Source of the DNA: Phycisphaerae bacterium
GTDB taxonomy: Bacteria > Planctomycetota > Phycisphaerae > UBA1845
Direction: 5' to 3'
NCBI GenBank assembly: GCA_022072505.1
Contig: JAJVHU010000022.1
Location: forward strand, 21,817 to 85,816
Length of the DNA stretch: 64,000 bases
Shown: positions 57,942 through 64,000 of the stretch, in pieces
How positions within the stretch are numbered: the stretch's first letter is position 1
Layout: each line of letters opens with the position of its first letter
The notes under the pieces: model-generated
Seen by the model: the letters and a program-made list of their open reading frames with translations, nothing else
Told to the model about the DNA's origin: nothing
Databases searched by the model: none
Translations under genes and position numbers: made by a program

Positions 57942-59063
57942 TTAACCCCACGACCACGCGAACCGGTCCTTCAGGTGGTGGTAGTAAAGCCCGATCGCGC
58001 GCATCGCCACCACGTCGAGGTAGATGCTCACCATCAACATCACCGCCCCCAACGCGAGCATCGACGTCCCCGGACGCCCCGCCAGAAAACTCCCCCCCAG
58101 CGCACTCAGGAAGAACGCCCCGTAAATCATCACCACCGTCGCAAGATACGCCGGAAACGTCCGCGCGATCGTGATCGCAATCAGGTCCACCCGCACCAGC
58201 GCGAAAAGCCCCCCCAGCCCCGCCACCAGCAGCATCATCGGCCAAAGAAAAAGCCCCAGCAGGATCGACGACGCCAGCGCCGCCGTCCGCGCATCCAGCG
58301 TGCTCACAAAAGGCGACCAGTCGTCGTAGACGATCGCCCCCATCGCCACGTCGGCCAGGTCCATCGCCTGCGCTTGCGACACCCGGCTGGCAATGTACGC
58401 CACGCACAGCGCCACCGGCGCGACCGACAGAACCCAGCACACGAAGTACCGGAACAGCGGCAGCGCCGCCCCCTCCCACAAATCCTCGAACGCCTGACCC
58501 AGCTTCGGCAGATCGTCCTCGCCGTTGGCCGCCGCCCCGATCGTGTTGAACAGAAACGCGCAGTACCAGCCGTTGACGAGGATGAAACCGATGATGAAGA
58601 GGAATCCGCTGAACGACGCCAGCCGCAGCAGCCCCATCACAATCCACGCCCCGAGGATCACCGCCACGTTGTGCGGATTCGCAATGAGGAAAAAATTCCA
58701 CCCCAGCGCCTTAAAGAACCTGGCATACCGGCCGGACGGCGCCGCTCCCGCCGCGGCGCGCGGCGCTCGCCCCCCCGGCGCCTCCGGTTCTTCCCCCGGC
58801 GCGTATCCGAAATCCTCGGGGCGCGCCGCGAACCGACGCTCCGCACGCGACTTCAGTCCGCGCTCCGCCTCGACCGATCGCTCCGCCGCCGCCGCGATCT
58901 CATCCGCCAGCGGCGACGCCTCCGCCAGCGGGATCGGTTCCGTCTCCTCCTCCCGAACCCGCAGGAGCAGCATATGACCGCACTTCGAGCATCGAGCCGT
59001 CCGCCCGAGCTTGTGATCCTCAACCCGGTACTTCGCGCCGCAGGAACAAAAAACCGTGGCCAC
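57942..59063 (-). CDS. Zinc-ribbon membrane protein of unknown function
   Basis: Seen: 373 aa. The N-terminus is a zinc ribbon (CSCGAKY...RCSKCGHM). After an acidic/basic linker (about 40-110) come six to seven membrane helices (AVILGAWIVMGLLRLASFSGFLFIIGFILV, YFVCWVLSVAPVALCVAYIAS, ILLGLFLWPMMLLVAGLGGLF). No family function is recognised. Similar DUF4013- or Yip1-like layouts are common in planctomycetes. Context: convergent with the PDZ gene, 12 bp apart. Confidence 0.7.
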   Translation of the reverse strand: MATVFCSCGAKYRVEDHKLGRTARCSKCGHMLLLRVREEETEPIPLAEASPLADEIAAAAERSVEAERGLKSRAERRFAARPEDFGYAPGEEPEAPGGRAPRAAAGAAPSGRYARFFKALGWNFFLIANPHNVAVILGAWIVMGLLRLASFSGFLFIIGFILVNGWYCAFLFNTIGAAANGEDDLPKLGQAFEDLWEGAALPLFRYFVCWVLSVAPVALCVAYIASRVSQAQAMDLADVAMGAIVYDDWSPFVSTLDARTAALASSILLGLFLWPMMLLVAGLGGLFALVRVDLIAITIARTFPAYLATVVMIYGAFFLSALGGSFLAGRPGTSMLALGAVMLMVSIYLDVVAMRAIGLYYHHLKDRFAWSWG

Positions 59064-59197
59064 GGGGCTTCTCCTTTTCCGGACCGCTTGTCAGAACCGG
59101 AGACATTCTACCGTCCCGTCTCAGCAATCATGCGCCGCCCGCCCTCACCCGTCGCCGCCTTTGCCGCGATGTTATGTCTCCGGAACACGGCGGAACA

Positions 59198-59242
59198 AGG
59201 ACGCTTCCTGACGGGCGCGGTTCGGTTCTGACGCAGCGTCTC
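59198..59242. repeat. Partial copy of the palindromic element (D)
   Basis: GACGCTTCCTGACGGGCGCG through GGTTCTGACGCAGCGTCTCA: the right end and half of the interior of copy B, without its partner end. It lies 54 bp beyond the aroA stop, on the far side from the gene. Confidence 0.6.
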
Positions 59243-59295
59243 ATTTTGCACGGGCGCAACGACCTCGCCAGTGAATTTTTCGAGGTTTTTTGGAA

Positions 59296-60627
59296 TCAGC
59301 GTCCGCGACGTTCACTCACCGTCATCGCGCCCCAACGCTCCCAGAACGCCGGAAACGTCTTGCCGCAACACTGCGGATCCCGGATCGCCAACCCGTCGAT
59401 CGCCAGCCCCGCAAGGGCGAAGCTCATCGCCATCCGGTGGTCGTCATACGTGTCGATTTCAGCGGAGACGGGATTATCCGGAGGGGTGATCGTCAGTCCG
59501 TCCGGACGCTCCTCCACCTCCGCGCCGAGCTTCCTCAATTCGCACGCCAGCGCCGCCAGCCGGTCCGTCTCCTTCAGGCGCAGGTTGGCGACGTTCCGGA
59601 TCGTCGTCGGCCCGTCCGCGAAAAGCGCCAGCACCGCCAGCGTCTGCGCCTGATCCGGCATGTCATTGAGGTCCGCGTCAAACGCTCGCAGTCGGCCCGC
59701 ATCCGGGTCGCGCTCGACCGTCGTCGAGTCCGCCGTCTGCTGCACCCGGCATCCCAGCCGCGCCAGCACGCCGGCGAACCGCGCGTCCCCCTGCACGCTT
59801 CCCGACCCGATCCCCCGGACCGTCACACGCCCGCCCGCGATCGCCGGCGCGGACAGGAAGTAACACGCATTCGAGGCATCCGGCTCGATCGCGTACGACC
59901 GGCCCGTGTAACGCTGCGGCGCCGGCACGATGTACCGCGCCGCGCCGACCTTGCGGGAACCGGTCCCGCCGCGGTCCGCGATCACCCCCGCCCCGAAGTC
60001 GTCCATCACGCGGCAGGTCATGTCCAGATACGGCGCGCTGACCACCGGTGGGGCGATCTCCAGCAGCACGTCGTCCGACGCCTTCGGCGCCGCCAGCAGC
60101 ACGCCGCTGACGAACTGACTCGACTCGGAGGCGTCGACGCGGACCTGTCCGCCGTGCAGATGTCGCGCATGCACGATCAGCGGCGGATACCCCTCCCGAC
60201 CCTCGAACTGAACCCGCGCCCCCAGCCCCCTCAGCGCCTCGACCAGCGCTCCCACCGGACGCTCACGCATCCGCGCCGACCCGTCCAGGCGGTACGTCCC
60301 GAACGCCGTCGCGCACGCCGCCGTCAGAAACCGCAGCGTCGTTCCGCTGTTGCCGCAGTAAAGGTCCGCCTCCTCCGCGGGAAAGTCTCCGCGACCGCCG
60401 ACCTCGATCCGCGCATCCGTCCGATCCGCCGTGATCGGAACGCCCAACGCGCCGAGCGACTCGATCATCCGCTCCACGTCCTCCGCCAGCAGCGCCCCGG
60501 AAAGCAGAGACGTCCCGTCCGCCAGCGCCGCCGCAACCAGCGCCCGGTTCGTCAGGCTCTTGCTTCCGGGGAGACCGACCTCAGCGTCAAGCGGCCGGGA
60601 CACACGATGACAGACGCGCGTTGGCAT
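59296..60627 (-). CDS. aroA: 3-phosphoshikimate 1-carboxyvinyltransferase (EPSP synthase)
   Basis: Seen: 443 aa. LPGSKSLTNRALVAAAL at the N-terminus, GNSGTTLRFLTA with downstream RMRERPVGALVEAL, and the C-terminal RLKETDRLAALACELRKLGAEVE and DDHRMAMSFALAGLA are all diagnostic. Known: sixth step of the shikimate pathway, joining phosphoenolpyruvate to shikimate-3-phosphate. Context: starts 56 bp after pgsA on the same strand, so it may be part of one transcript with rimO and pgsA. Confidence 0.97.
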   Translation of the reverse strand: MPTRVCHRVSRPLDAEVGLPGSKSLTNRALVAAALADGTSLLSGALLAEDVERMIESLGALGVPITADRTDARIEVGGRGDFPAEEADLYCGNSGTTLRFLTAACATAFGTYRLDGSARMRERPVGALVEALRGLGARVQFEGREGYPPLIVHARHLHGGQVRVDASESSQFVSGVLLAAPKASDDVLLEIAPPVVSAPYLDMTCRVMDDFGAGVIADRGGTGSRKVGAARYIVPAPQRYTGRSYAIEPDASNACYFLSAPAIAGGRVTVRGIGSGSVQGDARFAGVLARLGCRVQQTADSTTVERDPDAGRLRAFDADLNDMPDQAQTLAVLALFADGPTTIRNVANLRLKETDRLAALACELRKLGAEVEERPDGLTITPPDNPVSAEIDTYDDHRMAMSFALAGLAIDGLAIRDPQCCGKTFPAFWERWGAMTVSERRGR

Positions 60628-60683
60628 GTGCGGATCAGGTCAGACGTCAGGCGGGGGCGGTTCAGCCCCGGCGCATCCGTCGG

Positions 60684-61289
60684 CTACGCGCCGCGAAGCG
60701 CGTCCTTCGACCGCTGAAGATACTGGATCGCCGAAAGCGCCGTGACGATCACCGTCAGGTACACCAGCGCGAGTTTCACGACCTGGATCCACGCCCCGGT
60801 GAACGTCCGTCCCTGATGCGCGACGATGATCAGCAGCGTCGGCGCGGCCACGCTCTGCACCCACATCTTGATCTTGCCGTGCAGCGACGCCGCAAACGCC
60901 GTCCCCTGCGACTCGTTGAACCCGCGAAGCCCCGTCACCAGCAGCTCCCGCCCGACAATCACCACCACCATCCACGGCGCCACGCCCGTCACGTTCACCT
61001 GCTCCCGGTTCACGAACCCCGGACCCGCCAGCAGAATGAACGCCCCGCAGATCAGCATCTTGTCCGCAAAGGGATCCAGCACGCGACCCAGCGGCGTCAC
61101 CCAGTTGTGCTTCCGCGCCAGGTATCCGTCCAGAAAATCCGTCGCCGCCGCCACGACGAATATCACAAACGCCGCATACAGCCACCCCGTCTGCGGCGCC
61201 ACGTGCGTGTACTGCGACAGCACGAAAAAGAAGGCGATCGAGAGCACGATCCGCGCCAGCGTAAGTTGATTGGGTACGTTCAGCGCCAT
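60684..61289 (-). CDS. pgsA: CDP-diacylglycerol-glycerol-3-phosphate 3-phosphatidyltransferase
   Basis: Seen: 201 aa from ATG 61289 (the open frame continues 66 bp further but begins in an unlikely region). NQLTLARI near the start and the CDP-alcohol transferase motif DFLDGYLARKHNWVTPLGRVLDPFADK define the family, with four to five membrane helices. Known: makes phosphatidylglycerol phosphate. Context: between rimO and aroA; rimO-pgsA neighbourhood recurs in several phyla. It supplies the substrate line for the cardiolipin synthase at 39.8 kb. Confidence 0.93.
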   Translation of the reverse strand: MALNVPNQLTLARIVLSIAFFFVLSQYTHVAPQTGWLYAAFVIFVVAAATDFLDGYLARKHNWVTPLGRVLDPFADKMLICGAFILLAGPGFVNREQVNVTGVAPWMVVVIVGRELLVTGLRGFNESQGTAFAASLHGKIKMWVQSVAAPTLLIIVAHQGRTFTGAWIQVVKLALVYLTVIVTALSAIQYLQRSKDALRGA

Positions 61290-61397
61290 CCCGGATTCCC
61301 GACGAACCCCTCGCAGGCCGCAAGCGCGCGTAAGAGCGGCCTCATTCCTTCTCAATGTAACATGAACCGCCGGACCGCGCGAAGCCCGCGCCGCCGA

Positions 61398-62762
61398 TCA
61401 CAACACCGTCAGCGCCACGCGCGTCGGAACCGCCGTCAGGTCATACCCCTCGCTGCCGTCGCAGCGCACTTCGACGAACTCGCCCGCGCCCGCGTCGCAC
61501 CCGCTGACCCACGTCACCCCGTCCACGCCCGGCGCCTGACCCGCGTGCCGCGCCATCGTCCGACCGTCCCCCGACCGGCCGTCCACCAGCACCGTGAAGC
61601 GCGACCCCGCCCGGACCGCCGCCCGGGCGAACGCCGCCTCCTGCTGAACCCGCATCAACCGGTCCACCCGCGCCTCCTTCACCTCCTGCGGAACCTGCTC
61701 CTTCATCCGTCCCGCCGGCGTCTCCGCTTCCCGCGAGTACGCGAACACCCCCAGCGCGTCGAACCCGAAATCACGCACGAACGCCGCCAACTCCTCGAAT
61801 TCCGCGTCCGTCTCGCCCGGAAACCCCGCGATCATCGTCGTCCGGATCGTCACGCCCGGAATCCGCTCGCGCAGCTTCGTCAGCAATTGCTCCGTCTGCG
61901 CCCGCGTAATCCGTCGGTGCATCGCCTTCAGCACCCGGTCATGGATGTGCTGCAGCGGAATATCAATGTACTTCACCACCTTCTCGCATTCCGCCACCGC
62001 GTCGATCATCTCATCCGTGAACACCGACGGATATACGTACATCAGCCGGAACCACCGCACCCCGTCCACCTCGTCCAGCCGCCGCAGCAGACCCGCCAGA
62101 CCGCCCGCATCGCCGACATCCTGTCCGTAGCTCGTCGTGTCCTGTCCGATCAGGCTGATCTCGACCGCCCCGTCCGCCGCCAGCTCCCGCGCCTCGGCGA
62201 GGATCGCTTCCGACGGTTTCGAGTGCATCGGTCCCCGGATCGACGGGATCGTGCAGAACGTGCATTTCTGGTCGCAGCCCTCGCTGATCCGCAGATAAGC
62301 GTAATGCCTCGGCGTCAGCCGCAAGCGACCGGTGTCGAGCTGCGTGATCTGATGATACGAGCTGAGGAAGAGGTCGGGCTGCGACCGACGGGCGCGCCGC
62401 TTGTCGCTCCCCAGCACCGCCAGGACGATGTCGTCCCGGTTGTTCACCCCGACCAGCGCGTCCACCCCCTGCACGCGCTCCCGGATCGACTCCCCGTCCC
62501 GCTGCACAAGACACCCGGCCACGACGACGCGCTTCACCCGCCCGCTGCGCTTCTTTTCGACCGCGTCCGCGATCTCCGCCAGCGCTTCCGTCCGCGAGGC
62601 TTCGAGAAACCCGCAGGTGTTGATGACGATCACATCGGCGCGCGACTCGTCCGCCGTCACCGCGCAACCCGCCTCCGCGAGTTGCCCGAGCATCTTCTCC
62701 GAATCCACGAGGTTCTTCGCGCACCCCAGGGATACAAACGCCACCTGCGTCGCCTTCGCCAT
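61398..62762 (-). CDS. rimO: Ribosomal protein S12 methylthiotransferase
   Basis: Seen: 454 aa from ATG 62762 (GGGAAGG upstream). The N-terminal MTTase domain has cysteines in SLGCAKNLVDSE, INTCGF and AGCLVQRDGE. The radical SAM triad is CDQKCTFCTIP, and the C-terminal TRAM domain ends AGEFVEVRCDGSEGYDLTA. The GCAKN/QKCTFC combination fits RimO rather than MiaB. Known: it adds a methylthio group to an Asp of ribosomal protein S12. Context: first of rimO-pgsA-aroA. Confidence 0.95.
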   Translation of the reverse strand: MAKATQVAFVSLGCAKNLVDSEKMLGQLAEAGCAVTADESRADVIVINTCGFLEASRTEALAEIADAVEKKRSGRVKRVVVAGCLVQRDGESIRERVQGVDALVGVNNRDDIVLAVLGSDKRRARRSQPDLFLSSYHQITQLDTGRLRLTPRHYAYLRISEGCDQKCTFCTIPSIRGPMHSKPSEAILAEARELAADGAVEISLIGQDTTSYGQDVGDAGGLAGLLRRLDEVDGVRWFRLMYVYPSVFTDEMIDAVAECEKVVKYIDIPLQHIHDRVLKAMHRRITRAQTEQLLTKLRERIPGVTIRTTMIAGFPGETDAEFEELAAFVRDFGFDALGVFAYSREAETPAGRMKEQVPQEVKEARVDRLMRVQQEAAFARAAVRAGSRFTVLVDGRSGDGRTMARHAGQAPGVDGVTWVSGCDAGAGEFVEVRCDGSEGYDLTAVPTRVALTVL

Positions 62763-63108
62763 CCACGCCCTTCCCGTACCGCCGGTCCCCCGGAACGTTG
62801 ACCACACCCCGAACCCGATCAAGCCCCGCAGGACATGATAGTGAGCGGAACTTCCCCGGCAAAACCGATCCGGCCTCCGCCACGCCGCGCATCCCGCAAG
62901 GTCCGTCTCGATCCGGGTCAGCCGACACACGGCCCCTCTGATTCCAACGCCGTTCAGATGCGGTTCCCGGACCGATTCGTCCTGAGTAACATGGTGCGGG
63001 ACATCAAGGTTTCGAGGACCATCGGGCGGCGCATCCGGATGCGCGGCGGCCAGGTCGTGCGTATTGGGAAGGTTTCGGTTTCAAAGGCGTTTTACAAAAG
63101 GGCAGCTC
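62763..63108. other. Divergent intergenic region rimO / DinB-like gene
   Basis: No gene recognised. A plus-strand open stretch (about 62955-63105) has no start and no known family. The ribosome binding site of the DinB-like gene (AAGGG, about 63098) is at the right end. Confidence 0.45.
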
Positions 63109-63552
63109 ATGACGATCCATGATGATGTATTGAATCGCTGGCGCGAAGCGTGGACGAGCGGACTGTGGGCTGCTCCCTGGAGCCGCGTGATTGCCGACGT
63201 GAACGCCGCACAAGCCGCCTGGAAACCCTCGCCCCAGCGGCACTCGATCTGGCAGATCGTCGCTCACGTCGTCTTCTGGCGCGAGGAGGCCGCTCGGCGC
63301 ATTCGCGGACAGGCAAAAACCCCGGACGAAAAGATCGCCCCGCTCAACTTTCCCCAGCCTGACGCCCCGACCGATGCCGCCTGGTCCGATCTCCGCGACC
63401 GCTTCGAGACGACCCACCGCCTCCTCGAAACCGCCGTCACCGAACACCCGACCGCCGAACCGCACCTGTCCTGCCTCCTCGCCCACGACGCCTACCACGT
63501 CGGCCAGATCGCCTACCTCCGGGCGATGCAGGATATGCCGTTGTGCGAGTGA
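63109..63552 (+). CDS. DinB/YfiT-like metal-binding protein
   Basis: Seen: 147 aa from ATG 63109 (AAGGG 7 nt upstream). A four-helix bundle with the histidines of the metal triad in RHSIWQIVAHVVFW and LLAHDAYHVGQIAYL. Known: DinB-like proteins bind Ni, Zn or Fe and many are thiol-dependent transferases (bacillithiol, mycothiol). The substrate is unknown. Context: a lone gene, 24 bp before the start of the 37-bp tandem array. Confidence 0.85.
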   Translation: MTIHDDVLNRWREAWTSGLWAAPWSRVIADVNAAQAAWKPSPQRHSIWQIVAHVVFWREEAARRIRGQAKTPDEKIAPLNFPQPDAPTDAAWSDLRDRFETTHRLLETAVTEHPTAEPHLSCLLAHDAYHVGQIAYLRAMQDMPLCE

Positions 63553-63576
63553 CCTTGGAAGAACCGCAGAATCGTT

Positions 63577-64000
63577 GACCCGAACCGCGTGGCTTCAGCC
63601 CGCGCGAAGCATCGACCCGAACCGCGTGGCCTCAGCCCGCGCGAAGCATCGACCCGAACCGCGTGGCCTCAGCCCGCGCGAAGCATCGACCCGAACCGCG
63701 TGGCTTCAGCCCGCGCGAAGCCTCGACCCGAACCGCGTGGCCTCAGCCCGCGCGAAGCATCGACCCGAACCGCGTGGCCTCAGCCCGCGCGAAGCCTCGA
63801 CCCGAACCGCGTGGCCTCAGCCCGCGCGAAGCCTCGACCCGAACCGCGTGGCCTCAGCTCGCGCGAAGCATCGACCCGAACCGCGTGGCCTCAGCCCGCG
63901 CGAAGCATCGACCCGAACCGCGTGGCCTCAGCCCGCGCGAAGCATCGACCCGAACCGCGTGGCCTCAGCCCGCGCGAAGCATCGACCCGAACCGCGTGGC
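63577..64000. repeat. 37-bp tandem repeat array (right edge)
   Basis: Eleven full units of GACCCGAACCGCGTGGCTTC + AGCCCGCGCGAAGCATC, plus 17 bases of a twelfth at the window edge, head to tail without spacers. Units differ only at a few positions (cTTC/cCTC, gCAT/gCCT, one AGCTC). Each unit can fold as a small imperfect hairpin (GTGGC-ttca-GCCcGC). It is not a CRISPR, since there is no unique spacer. The unit resembles the interior of element copy C (38095-38118). Confidence 0.95.

Noticed and set aside
63577..64000. CRISPR array
   Set aside because: Units follow one another without unique spacers and no cas genes are near.

Overview
The window is a GC-rich bacterial chromosome segment, most likely from a planctomycete close to the Phycisphaerae. 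The 16S rRNA gene carries the GGGGGCTCACACAAGCGG variant of the 900 region that I associate with Planctomycetota, and it stands alone, as is common in that phylum. The gene content fits too: secreted PQQ-like, BNR and FG-GAP beta-propellers, a dockerin-like C-terminus, multiheme lipoproteins, a DUF2961/GH172 lipoprotein, and a full PrkA-YhbH-SpoVR set. Most genes start with ATG behind GGAG-type ribosome binding sites, and many neighbours overlap as ATGA.

Layout. (1) 1-4550, minus: an Rrf2-type regulator, a secreted di-heme cytochrome c fused to an ethylbenzene-dehydrogenase-gamma-like heme domain, and a Tat-exported NxrA/NarG-like molybdoenzyme that runs off the left edge. A palindrome in front of the regulator is a candidate operator. 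(2) 4.6-13.2 kb, minus: a copper P-type ATPase, a coupled pair of exported proteins (DUF4198-like and BNR propeller), and a propeller-di-heme protein. (3) 13.8-22.0 kb, plus: a PQQ-like propeller, then prkA, yhbH and spoVR, interrupted by a Uma2-like nuclease, an HNH nuclease and a frameshifted four-helix-bundle gene flanked by inverted heptamer repeats. (4) 22.2-24.3 kb: an isolated 16S rRNA gene with its own promoter, boxA and intrinsic terminator. (5) 24.3-30.0 kb: a small, visibly AT-richer defence/mobile region. It holds a VapC-like PIN toxin with an unfamiliar partner, a HEAT-repeat protein with a possible nuclease head coupled to a beta-class DNA methyltransferase, remnants of an EcoRI-like methyltransferase and an HNH protein on either side of that pair, and a broken mrr.

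(6) 30.1-35.1 kb, minus: lptG, lptF and a GH172 lipoprotein. (7) 35.4-44.8 kb: a small monooxygenase, a nine-heme cytochrome lipoprotein, pheS (without pheT), a cardiolipin synthase, a protein-isoaspartate methyltransferase, a C45-like amidohydrolase and an FG-GAP/dockerin secreted protein. (8) 44.9-55.7 kb, minus: a MoxR-DUF58-Bat operon (BatA, BatB, BatC, and a BatD-BatE fusion) ending in a SagB-type nitroreductase. (9) 55.8-63.6 kb: a HupE/UreJ-like protein coupled to a PDZ protein, a zinc-ribbon membrane protein, aroA, pgsA, rimO and a DinB-like protein. (10) 63.58 kb to the right edge: a 37-bp tandem repeat.

Several short repeat families run through the non-coding DNA: heptamer arrays at four sites, an 80-106 bp palindromic element at three sites with four partial relatives, a 39-bp direct repeat, a small hairpin, and the 37-bp tandem array. 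The two most interesting assemblies are the Rrf2/cytochrome/NxrA-like module and the HEAT/methyltransferase pair nested inside remnants of another restriction-modification locus.
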